A stretch of DNA of 64,000 bases from the NCBI GenBank assembly GCA_024235755.1, contig JACKLV010000012.1:58174-122173 (forward strand). Reading direction: 5' to 3'. Numbering within the stretch: the stretch's first letter is position 1; each line of letters begins with the position of its first letter. A model generated the notes under the pieces. That model was not told the origin of the DNA, made no database searches, and saw only the letters and a list, made by a program, of their open reading frames with translations. Shown in pieces: positions 8,688 to 16,575 of this stretch. Source of the stretch: Burkholderiales bacterium. GTDB taxonomy: Bacteria > Pseudomonadota > Gammaproteobacteria > Burkholderiales > Nitrosomonadaceae. The position numbers were made by a program, and so were the translations under genes.

Positions 8688-11600
8688 TTAGTCACGGTGC
8701 TTTGCAATATTTCTAGCTATATTTCTCTCAATCTCACTCTTGCAAGATGTATTATCATTGCATAACTGGTACAAGAAGCTTTCGAACTCTTCGAAATTTG
8801 TAGCATCCTGCTCCTCGCGATCAGAAGCTGATTCAACAGATATCTCGACAGTTTTGGCGACCTCAAATTGGTATGAGCTGTGTAATAAGGTTGAATATCT
8901 TCGGCGCAGCATGGTTGCTTCTTTCGCTGACCAACAATCAAGGTTTTTGACTGCAAGGCTGAGAACTTCCTTCTCCAAAGAAGTGTTTCCGAAGCCATAT
9001 ATACCAGATAACCCTCTAGCGAGTAGAGTTCGACCAGTGACCGGTTTACCTTGCTTTAACTCAACTAATCCTAATAAAGCGTTGGCGGTAGCGATACCTT
9101 CATTGTTGTCTCCTGCTTGATTCGACAACTTTAAGTCTTCTTCAAGATGCAGCTTTGCTTCTGATAATCTATTCATTCTAAAATAGCATGATCCTAGATT
9201 GCCGTGGGCATAGGCTAGGCTTCGCAAAATAATGTTCTTTCTAGCGCTCGGACTAATAGCGAGATCGAGCTCACATGCTTTAACGGCATCTTTGGCGATT
9301 CTCAAGGCTTTCTCAATATTGCCATAGTTAATATGCGAGTTTATCAAGTTGCTAAGAATTACTGATCGCCAATATTGTCCGCTCTTACCTCGGCTCCGGG
9401 CTAATCCTCTATTAAACAAAGCGATAGATTTTTCGGGGCGCCCCATACGAAGTTCGGCGATTCCCAGCATGTTGAAGGCAATCGCCTTAAAATTCGGAAT
9501 CTTTCTACCGATCTTTCGGGTATCAGGCGGCCCGATACTCACAATTGGTGTGTACAGCTGACGGATAAGGGCATGCTCGCCCCATTTCACTAGGGCTCGT
9601 CTAATATTTGAGGAACACCAAATCTCGATTGCATCACCTATCAATCTAGCTTCAAAAGCGGTTTTTGCAGCACCCAACAGCGAGCCAATATGAGAAACAT
9701 CCGACCATTCGTCAGCCTTCTTAACAGGCAACGCTTTATAAAAGTGAAATGCTCGTGTAAGAGCATCCTTTTTAGTATTAACATCCTTATCCAGCAACTT
9801 CCGAAGCTTAGTTTGCAGTACTGGTGTTAAATTAATTTCATTGTAACCTTCACCCTCTTCAACTAGACACTTGCGTTCAAGGTGGCTTAGTGTTTTGACT
9901 CCATTCTGATCGTGGAGTTGGTAAATGGCTTCCCGTCGAATTGGCACCAATGAAGCGTCATATGCAGTTATTCGCACTAAAAGATCAAGTTCTTCTTTTG
10001 AGAGGCTTTCAATAACTGAGTCGTACAAAGCGGCAAGGTCAGTGCTGTATGAGTGTAGAATCTCTTCATTCAAGTGAGACTCACCATATCTGTAGTCTGA
10101 AAAAACATTGAGTACGACTATCAATTCTGCCGCTTTCGGATTCCCAGAAATAAATTGCCTAACCTTGTCTATGTCTTGTTGCGTAGCTTTGACACGGAAT
10201 GTCGCAATAAATGATCTAAAATCTGAAACTGTCATTCCTTTTAGTTTACAGGGACAAACTAGAGATGGAGACCATTCTGAGGGCTTTTCTTTGCTTGTCA
10301 GCAATGCAAACGATTTCTGTGATTGTGCAACTGTTTCAATTAATTCCCTAAATGTACTATATGAGGAATCTAACCTCCCGATCGACGATTGTTCTATCAA
10401 GCACTCCAAATTATCAAACACAAAAAGTATCTTTTCGTTGTCACAGCGTTCCAGCAGAGCCGACAATTTGTCAGAAAAACTAGCTTGGTACCAAGAAGTA
10501 TCAGACGTGTCTACCATGCCGAGATGTCGAAGAAGATTGTTCAAAAGTTCTACTGCAAAGCCTTCTTTATGAGTACTATTAGCTGACCGAAGATCCACCC
10601 AGATGCAGAAGAAGCCAGATTTGCTTAGATGCGAGAATGCAGCCGCCGCGAGCTTTGTTTTTCCCATACCAGACGGCCCATAAAGAACCAGAGCGCCTGC
10701 AGTGCTTTCAGTGCATCCTTCTTTAGCGGCAACTCGATTAAGTATTTCACCGAGTTCTCGTGCCCTACCGATAATTTTGGGGCTGACGGGTGGACGTCTA
10801 AATTTACCTGTAAAGATACCAAGAGGCTCCCGATTCAAAGTTCTCTTGTTGGTGTATTTGCACACAATCTCGCTAGCGCTTTTTATTGCCAAGTGCTGCT
10901 TTTGTTGTACCTTTAGTCGCTCATTTCCTTCAACGCTAGCTAGATCAAAATTGCTTCTTTCCGATTCCCTATATGTTTTTGTGATTAGATAATCGGTTAC
11001 AAAGTGAAATGCTGTAAAATGACACTCATTACCAGCTGATGCCTTTTCGTTGTATAATGAAAGGCTTTTAGCGATATAACCATCTTCGTTGTCAATTGTG
11101 GCTGGGTGAAGTGGGCGGTAGTCTTCTGACTGGAATTCAGTTTCTCCCATCACAGTTGGAACAGTTAGGTGAGTACCTGTTTTATATTTATACACAATAT
11201 CGGCAAAACGATCGTGCATTTCGCTGTGTGTCGGGATGGGTGTCCGCAGATTTTGCCAATTAACTTCATTTCTACCCGGATACCATAAATGGAATGAAAT
11301 GGGTGAAACTAATTGATGAACCAGCTCTTTATCAATTAAGGTTCCACATTTAGAAATATAAATAATATCGCTGCAGCCGGCATCGGCTAATGCCTTCGCA
11401 ATCAAACCTGATGCGCTGCCCCAATAAGAATGTGTGATAGCAAGGGTCAATAATCTTCTCTTGGTTGCAGCGTGACGGAGTAAAGCTATTTGACCAAAAT
11501 CCTTTGAGTCTGCATTTTGAATTGGTATAGTGTTTTCAGTTCGAAACCCTTTTTCATGAGCAACCTCGGAAAACTCATCTATATGACCCAAAATTACTAT

Positions 11601-12158
11601 ATCTCCTTTGATCAAAATTAAAGATAAAGCAGAGTCAAGGCCTGACCATGATCCTATGCTCTGATACAAGTTTGGATAGTGAAATACGCGTATTTGATTA
11701 TTGCGAATTCTTTTTAAATCGAAACTTTTTTTCTTTTCGGAATATGCACAATAAGCAAGGACTATTTCTGAAAATTGGTCGACATATTCGCGTGATGGTG
11801 CGACAAAAATACAGAGCTTATTATTTCCATCCGGGTCTTTGGTCTTGATAACAATAGGGCGATATTTGTTGTACGTCTTTTTTCGCCGCGGTGATCGTTC
11901 CTGCCTATCGATAGGTTGTAACTGTCGAGTAGAGAGAAGAAACGGGATGTGAGACGTGTATGCACCATGGACTTCGATGTCATTTTTAAAGCACATTGCG
12001 TCATCTAATAGGAATTTTTGCCCCTGTGAGAATTTGGAACGAATAACATAGTCGCGTAGCCCCTGCTCGGACATTGTGTGCCGGTGGTGTATGAAGCTGT
12101 CATCAGGTTGACATTCTTCAATTTCGTCATACAGACAGGTCAAATCGTTAGTGCGCAT
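8688..12158 (-). CDS. STAND-type NTPase: nucleoside-phosphorylase-like domain, P-loop NTPase, TPR repeats
   Basis: A 1156-residue three-part protein. Residues about 220-440 resemble a divergent nucleoside phosphorylase fold: a glycine-rich turn YWGSASGLIAKALADAG, strand and turn DIIYISKCGTL, TVPTVMGETEF, then TIDNEDGYIAKSL in the place of the usual DME motif, and FVTDYLI. Residues about 465-770 form a STAND NTPase with Walker A GPSGMGKTKLA (at 494), Walker B ILFVFDNLECL and a sensor-like FALLTSKEK. The C-terminal third holds TPR-like repeats (AFNMLGIAELRMGRPEKSIALFNRGL, then LGSCYFRMNRLSEAKLHLEED). The layout matches NLR-like antiphage proteins, some of which carry phosphorylase-fold effectors that cleave nucleotides. 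A defence role is inferred. The ATG at 12158 is used; a GTG at 12161 is equivalent. The gene is AT-rich, lies between two insertion sequences, and overlaps an upstream broken frame. Confidence 0.8.
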   Translation of the reverse strand: MRTNDLTCLYDEIEECQPDDSFIHHRHTMSEQGLRDYVIRSKFSQGQKFLLDDAMCFKNDIEVHGAYTSHIPFLLSTRQLQPIDRQERSPRRKKTYNKYRPIVIKTKDPDGNNKLCIFVAPSREYVDQFSEIVLAYCAYSEKKKSFDLKRIRNNQIRVFHYPNLYQSIGSWSGLDSALSLILIKGDIVILGHIDEFSEVAHEKGFRTENTIPIQNADSKDFGQIALLRHAATKRRLLTLAITHSYWGSASGLIAKALADAGCSDIIYISKCGTLIDKELVHQLVSPISFHLWYPGRNEVNWQNLRTPIPTHSEMHDRFADIVYKYKTGTHLTVPTVMGETEFQSEDYRPLHPATIDNEDGYIAKSLSLYNEKASAGNECHFTAFHFVTDYLITKTYRESERSNFDLASVEGNERLKVQQKQHLAIKSASEIVCKYTNKRTLNREPLGIFTGKFRRPPVSPKIIGRARELGEILNRVAAKEGCTESTAGALVLYGPSGMGKTKLAAAAFSHLSKSGFFCIWVDLRSANSTHKEGFAVELLNNLLRHLGMVDTSDTSWYQASFSDKLSALLERCDNEKILFVFDNLECLIEQSSIGRLDSSYSTFRELIETVAQSQKSFALLTSKEKPSEWSPSLVCPCKLKGMTVSDFRSFIATFRVKATQQDIDKVRQFISGNPKAAELIVVLNVFSDYRYGESHLNEEILHSYSTDLAALYDSVIESLSKEELDLLVRITAYDASLVPIRREAIYQLHDQNGVKTLSHLERKCLVEEGEGYNEINLTPVLQTKLRKLLDKDVNTKKDALTRAFHFYKALPVKKADEWSDVSHIGSLLGAAKTAFEARLIGDAIEIWCSSNIRRALVKWGEHALIRQLYTPIVSIGPPDTRKIGRKIPNFKAIAFNMLGIAELRMGRPEKSIALFNRGLARSRGKSGQYWRSVILSNLINSHINYGNIEKALRIAKDAVKACELDLAISPSARKNIILRSLAYAHGNLGSCYFRMNRLSEAKLHLEEDLKLSNQAGDNNEGIATANALLGLVELKQGKPVTGRTLLARGLSGIYGFGNTSLEKEVLSLAVKNLDCWSAKEATMLRRRYSTLLHSSYQFEVAKTVEISVESASDREEQDATNFEEFESFLYQLCNDNTSCKSEIERNIARNIAKHRD

Positions 12159-12522
12159 CACCGAACAATTGTTCTATTATCTTGAAAACTTCTATCGAAT
12201 GTTCAGGACTGAATTCGTTATTTTTTTTTGTAGTTATTAATTCGCGAAACATTACCATTTCGGCCTGATAGCCACTACCTTCTCTCTCTACAAATAAGGA
12301 TTTATGCGATATTGTATACATATTCCGCGCAAGAGTTATTTCAGAGCTGTTGCTTTTATCTTTATCAGTCGAAAAAATGTGGATTAGAGAAGGCTGATCA
12401 CTACTTGTAACGGCTACAACCCCATTTTCATAAGTAGCTCTGAAAGACGCATAAAATCGGGGGTAGCAATTACCAGTTAGTTCTCATCCATAAACACCTG
12501 TTTTTCTGATTCTTGGCTGCAT
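12148..12522 (-). pseudogene. small gene upstream of the STAND NTPase, interrupted by an in-frame TGA
   Basis: Reading the minus strand, an ATG at 12522 preceded by GGGAG (8-base spacing) starts MQPRIRKTGVYG and then meets TGA at 12486-12484. The same frame runs on without a stop for 111 more codons (ELTGNCYPRFYASFR to FKIIEQLFGDAH) and ends with TAA at 12150-12148, overlapping the start of the STAND gene by 11 bases. The simplest reading is one gene of about 123 codons broken by a single nonsense change such as TGG to TGA. I do not recognise the product. The long in-frame remainder and the overlap suggest it was, or is, a co-translated partner of the STAND protein. A sequencing error at 12484-12486 would restore it. 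Confidence 0.6.
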
Positions 12523-12668
12523 GGTGATCTCCCAAAGTCCGGCTAAAAACTGTAGAAACAGTCATTTTTCTCGTTTTTCCCTTTGAGCCATCGAGTTGTC
12601 CCATTTTTGCCATTTTTGAGACGAACGCAACCATCATGCACTACATCTGTATCGCCAATTGTGTCAAT

Positions 12669-12721
12669 CAGCGTGCAAAACTATCCAGAGTTGAGTGGAA
12701 AACAGCGTTGAAAAGTATCCA
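12669..12721 (+). repeat. left subterminal repeats of the IS21-family element (two copies)
   Basis: Two 19-bp copies, CAGCGTGCAAAACTATCCA at 12669-12687 and CAGCGTTGAAAAGTATCCA at 12703-12721, spaced 34 bases apart. They are probably transposase-binding sites. Confidence 0.8.
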
Positions 12722-12774
12722 CTCTGAGATGATAAATTACCGGCATTTTGCCGGAGAACTCTGGAGTGATAGAG

Positions 12775-14271
12775 ATGGATATAATTGCCGAAATCAGAAG
12801 GCGACATTTTGTCAGCAAGGAAAGTATCAGTTCGATAGCCCGATCGTTAAAGTTATCGCGAACCACGGTCAGGAAGCATTTAAAGACGGAAGCTGAGCCG
12901 ACATATCAGCGTCAGATTCAACCCTCACCAAAGTTTGGTAAATACAAGGAATTATTAGAGAGTTGGCTTAAAGCTGAAGCACAATTACCCAGGAATCAGC
13001 GCCGTACAGCGAAACGGCTATATGACGGCCTGGTTGCCGATGGTTATACGGGTGCTTATGACAGTGTTCAGCGCTTTGTAAAGCAGTGGAAAGCAGGAAA
13101 CAGGGATACACCAACGCCTAAGCAGGCGTTTGTTCCTTTGGCATTTAAACCTGGCGAAGTCTGTCAATTTGACTGGAGTCAAGAAGTTGTTGATCTGGGT
13201 GGGCTGGAGCAAATCGTCAAAGTAGCGCATTTCCGTCTGTGTTACAGCCGCAAAATATTTGTCGTTGCCTATCTCAGGGAAGCGCAGGAAATGCTGATGG
13301 ATGCGCATAACAAGGCATTTGCGTTCTTTGGTGGCGTACCGCTGCAGATGGTTTATGACAATCCCAAGACGATTGTGGATACGGTTTTGACCGGCAAAGA
13401 GAGAAAGTTTAATCGGCGGTTTATGGTGCTGGCAAACCACTATCTATTTGAGCCCGTTGCCTGTACACCGGCAGCCGGATGGGAGAAAGGGCAGATTGAG
13501 AATCAGGTCGGTAATGTCAGAGAATGGTTGTTTACGCCGCGGGTAAAGTTTGCAACGCTGGATGATTTAAACCGCTGGCTGGCACAACGTTGCCATGAAC
13601 TATCTAACAGGAAGCATCCTGACTTAGCACAAACCATAGCGGAATGTTTTCAGCAGGAACAACCATTATTGCGCCAAATCACAACGCCATTTGCCGGTTA
13701 TGTTGAGCACCTGATGAAAGTCTCCAGAACCTGCCTGGTGCGTGTTGACCGGAATCAGTACAGTGTTCCGGTACGATGGTCTGGACAAGTGGTTTCGGTC
13801 AGAGTATTTGCCGGTCATCTGGATATTGTGGCGGAAGGCAGAACGATTGCGACGCATCATCGCAGCTTCCTGCGCGATCAGTTGGTCTGCGATCCATGGC
13901 ATTATCTACCCTTACTGGAGAAGAAGCCCGGCGCCATTCGTCACGGCGCGCCATTCCAGAACTGGGAACTGCCGGAGGCGATCCGCCACGTACGGGAGAA
14001 ACTTCGCAGGCAAGACAAAAATGAGCGCGCTTTTGTTGATCTGTTATTACTGACCCGTGAAGCGGGTCTTGATGCGCTCGAAACAGCCTGTGAGCTTGCA
14101 TTGGAATCCGGTGTCGTCAATGCCAGTATACTGCAGAATGCGATCCGGCGTCTGATTGAACCGGTTCGCCCCAAAACATTGAATACCGGCGATACGCTGC
14201 AATTGATCACTGAACCACAGGCCGATTTCCAACGTTACGATCATTTACTGAGAAGCCGTCATGTCCACTGA
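12775..14271 (+). CDS. istA: IS21-family transposase IstA
   Basis: A 498-residue DDE transposase. It has an N-terminal helix-turn-helix (SKESISSIARSLKLSRTTVRK) and an rve-type catalytic core with Asp133 (VCQFDWSQE), Asp195 (MVYDNPKTIV) and Glu242 (EKGQIENQVGN), followed by a Mu-type C-terminal region. The ATG at 12775 has GGAG 8 bases upstream and is preferred over an upstream in-frame TTG at 12748. Its stop overlaps the start of istB by 11 bases, the usual coupling in this family. No frameshift is seen. Confidence 0.95.
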   Translation: MDIIAEIRRRHFVSKESISSIARSLKLSRTTVRKHLKTEAEPTYQRQIQPSPKFGKYKELLESWLKAEAQLPRNQRRTAKRLYDGLVADGYTGAYDSVQRFVKQWKAGNRDTPTPKQAFVPLAFKPGEVCQFDWSQEVVDLGGLEQIVKVAHFRLCYSRKIFVVAYLREAQEMLMDAHNKAFAFFGGVPLQMVYDNPKTIVDTVLTGKERKFNRRFMVLANHYLFEPVACTPAAGWEKGQIENQVGNVREWLFTPRVKFATLDDLNRWLAQRCHELSNRKHPDLAQTIAECFQQEQPLLRQITTPFAGYVEHLMKVSRTCLVRVDRNQYSVPVRWSGQVVSVRVFAGHLDIVAEGRTIATHHRSFLRDQLVCDPWHYLPLLEKKPGAIRHGAPFQNWELPEAIRHVREKLRRQDKNERAFVDLLLLTREAGLDALETACELALESGVVNASILQNAIRRLIEPVRPKTLNTGDTLQLITEPQADFQRYDHLLRSRHVH

Positions 14272-15007
14272 CCTGCTCACTCAACTCAAAACATTGCATC
14301 TCTACGGTATGGCAGAAGCCTGGTCCGAGTTAAGCGCTGAAATGCCGCAACGCAAGCAAGTATCGCCGCAAGCTGCATTAAGCCAGATGATCAACGCTGA
14401 AATAGCCGAACGCCAGTTGCGCAGCCTGAAATACCAGATGAAAGCCGCAAAGTTTCCGATTCACCGCGATCTGGTCAAATTCGACTGGGATGAAACGCCG
14501 CTCTTACGCCAACAAATAGAACAGCTCTCAACGGCCGCTTTTATGGATGATGCGCATAACCTCATCCTGGTCGGTGGCACCGGTACCGGTAAAACCCATC
14601 TGGCCACAGCACTGGGTGTTGCCGCCATTCATCATGGCAAACGCATACGATTCTACAACGCTGTGGATCTGGTCAACCTGCTGGAGCAGGAAAAACAACA
14701 GAATAAAACCGGAAACCTGGCCAGAAGACTCATTCAGGTTGACGCGGTTATCCTCGATGAACTGGGCTATCTGCCCTTCCCAGAATCTGGTGGCGCACTC
14801 CTGTTTCATTTAATCAGCCAGCTGTATGAACGAACTTCACTCATTATAACCACCAACCTGAAATTCAGTGAATGGGTGCAGGTTTTTGGTGATGCTAAAA
14901 TGACCACTGCACTGCTAGACCGCATTACACATCATTGCGACATCCTGGAAACCGGTAATGATTCATACCGTTTCAAGCATCGAAAACAATGTATAAAAAC
15001 CGATTAA
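14261..15007 (+). CDS. istB: IS21-family helper ATPase IstB
   Basis: A 248-residue AAA+ ATPase related to DnaC that helps IstA choose and capture target DNA. It has the N-terminal helical part, Walker A GGTGTGKTHLATAL, Walker B VDAVILDELGYLP, a SQLYERTSLIITTN sensor stretch and the C-terminal LLDRITHHCDILE motif. The length is normal. It is translated with istA through an 11-base overlap. Confidence 0.95.
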   Translation: MSTDLLTQLKTLHLYGMAEAWSELSAEMPQRKQVSPQAALSQMINAEIAERQLRSLKYQMKAAKFPIHRDLVKFDWDETPLLRQQIEQLSTAAFMDDAHNLILVGGTGTGKTHLATALGVAAIHHGKRIRFYNAVDLVNLLEQEKQQNKTGNLARRLIQVDAVILDELGYLPFPESGGALLFHLISQLYERTSLIITTNLKFSEWVQVFGDAKMTTALLDRITHHCDILETGNDSYRFKHRKQCIKTD

Positions 15008-15021
15008 CCAATTAAACAAGG

Positions 15022-15064
15022 TGGACAATTTTCGACGCTGATGACTGGACAGTTTTCAATGCTG
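15022..15064 (-). repeat. right subterminal repeats of the IS21-family element (two copies)
   Basis: Two inverted 19-bp copies relative to the left end: TGGACAATTTTCGACGCTG at 15022-15040 and TGGACAGTTTTCAATGCTG at 15046-15064, 24 bases apart. Confidence 0.8.
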
Positions 15065-15071
15065 ATTGACA

Positions 15072-15150
15072 TGCCATAGAGCACGGGGCGATAAGCGCCG
15101 TTATTAAATGTGTTGTTGTCGTTGAAAATTGAACCATAAATAGTAGCCAT
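15072..15150 (-). pseudogene. 5' remnant of an RTX-type gene truncated by the IS21-family element
   Basis: On the minus strand an ATG at 15150, with AAAGGAG in front, starts MATIYGSIFNDNN and continues for 26 codons to ...YRPVLYG exactly at the IS junction. The start parallels the intact neighbour at 15694-16311 (MANIYGTLFNDDG), so this is the head of a paralogue. The remainder is not found on the far side of the element. Read-through would add about 22 IS-encoded residues before a stop. Confidence 0.8.
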
Positions 15151-15415
15151 GATAATCTCCTTTCATAAGCTTTTATTTAATTTCATCTGTTGATACACGA
15201 AATCAGACCAATTCGGATTGATTCCATGAATTGAGTGATAACAGGACTCAAAGTTACTTGAATAAGCCGAATAAATCTGTGAGTAAAATCACTCAATCTA
15301 TCAACTATCTACTTTGAGTTATTGATTTAGCGTTTACCGAGGATAGTTGCAATTCTTCGTCTTAATACAAAGAAAAGACACCTGGAGTGTTGAGTTATCA
15401 GGATTAATATCTTCG

Positions 15416-15429
15416 TTTTCGTACGAAAA
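15416..15429. repeat. 14-bp perfect palindrome
   Basis: TTTTCGTACGAAAA is a complete palindrome in an otherwise gene-free stretch. It could be a protein-binding site; no function is known. Confidence 0.4.
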
Positions 15430-15636
15430 AGAATTTAGCCATAACTCGTTGAAACGGTAAGCGCTGGTTTTTACCCAAGACGCAACAAGAGTTCTAGGTT
15501 TTACGAGAGTATCATTGGGACTTATATACCCAGGATCGAGTCTGTTTCGATTTGACGAGCAGTAATGTAACCGGCAGCAGTATATTGCAGCACTAAAGCA
15601 GTTTTCAGTGAGAACCGATAGTTTGTGGTTAATCCT

Positions 15637-15666
15637 GAACTATTACCAGTGGGTTGGTAATAGTTC
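15637..15666. terminator. strong hairpin downstream of the RTX gene, possible terminator
   Basis: A perfect 12-base stem GAACTATTACCA / TGGTAATAGTTC with a 6-base loop, 27 bases after the stop of the minus-strand RTX gene. No T-run follows on either strand, so it may act as an mRNA 3'-end stabiliser or a factor-dependent site. Confidence 0.5.
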
Positions 15667-15693
15667 GGTTGCCGTTGCAAAAAAGCAAAGGGA

Positions 15694-16311
15694 TTACAGA
15701 ATGGTATTGTAAAAACTGAAATCCAAAGAAAAATTTAAGTTGAGATTATCCTCGACGATCCCTAACAGATCGTTACTATAGTCGGTATAGATCAGAGTAT
15801 CTGAACCCAATTCAACCAGATGATAACTCAGCTCGGACGGCAGAGAGATTTTGTCGCCAGCAGCGCGGCTGTAGTCGGTAATGGTGGCGTAACCGTTGCC
15901 ATAGTAGCCAAGCAGATCAAAAGTATCCGCTCCTGAACCTCCTGTATATGTATCATAACCGGATTGACCTTTAGTGGTAACACCGCCTCGTAAAAAATCT
16001 TTTCCAGATTCTCCGAATAACTGGTCGTTGCCCGTGCCGCCATATAAATGATCGTTATCAGCACCGCCATTGAGCAAATCGTTGCCTCCATTACCGAATA
16101 ATTGATCATTACCAGAATGTCCGTAGAGAAAATCGTTTGTATTCAGTGCGATTATTTTGTCATTTCCACTGAGACCATAAATTGTGTCCGGTTGATCTAC
16201 ATAGAGCCAATTACCATTGAGATCGACTCTGAGTATAGGATCGTATTTCCCTTTAAGAGCCGGTCGAGTTACGCCGTCATCGTTGAATAGTGTTCCATAA
16301 ATATTAGCCAT
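15694..16311 (-). CDS. RTX-type calcium-binding repeat protein, probably type I secreted
   Basis: A 205-residue protein. After an N-terminal segment (MANIYGTLFNDDG, DPILRVDLNGNWLYV) it has a run of glycine-rich nonapeptides of the GGxGxDxLx class, such as LYGHSGNDQLFGNGGNDLL, LYGGTGNDQLFGESGKDFL and YTGGSGADTFDLL. These form a calcium-dependent beta-roll in secreted proteins. There is no Sec signal peptide, and the last residues (LDFSFYNTIL) fit a C-terminal type I secretion signal. The ATG at 16311, after AAGGAAA, is chosen because the truncated paralogue starts at the same residue. No exporter genes are nearby. Function beyond calcium binding is unknown. Confidence 0.82.
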   Translation of the reverse strand: MANIYGTLFNDDGVTRPALKGKYDPILRVDLNGNWLYVDQPDTIYGLSGNDKIIALNTNDFLYGHSGNDQLFGNGGNDLLNGGADNDHLYGGTGNDQLFGESGKDFLRGGVTTKGQSGYDTYTGGSGADTFDLLGYYGNGYATITDYSRAAGDKISLPSELSYHLVELGSDTLIYTDYSNDLLGIVEDNLNLNFSLDFSFYNTIL

Positions 16312-16575
16312 GACAATTTCCTTAAAAAAGTGATAAAAGGGAAAGTGGTTTTTACATTTTGAGTGCAATGAATAGAACTGATTGAAAATTGTTTATCAAA
16401 ATGCCAGTATATATTTATCGTTTCAAAGAAAATGTGCTGTGAAATAAACCACATGCTGTGTTTAATAATATGGATTTCCTACGGATACGATTTGTAGATA
16501 TGGTCGAGGCAACGTACGAATTGATAGTGAAATCAATCGTGCTCGAATTTAATTTCCTCTGCATCCAATATCCAT

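Larger units (their letters stand above)
12662..15071 (+). mobile_element. IS21-family insertion sequence with istA and istB, complete
   Basis: A 2410-bp element. Both ends begin with TGTCAATCAGC when read inward, and each end carries two copies of a 19-bp subterminal repeat, as is usual for IS21. istA and istB are intact and overlapping. No flanking target duplication is visible (left flank ...ccaattg, right flank tgccata...). The right side interrupts an RTX-type gene, but the left side does not contain the rest of it, so DNA was lost or rearranged after insertion. Confidence 0.92.
15151..15693. other. gene-free region between two RTX paralogues
   Basis: About 540 bases without a credible frame on either strand. 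It holds the promoter region of the truncated paralogue, a 14-bp perfect palindrome at 15416-15429 and a 12-bp-stem hairpin at 15637-15666, listed separately. Nothing else is recognised. Confidence 0.6.

Noticed and set aside
12484..12486. TGA in the small gene read as selenocysteine
   Set aside because: No SECIS-like hairpin right after the codon was evident, and a nonsense change or sequencing error is far simpler.
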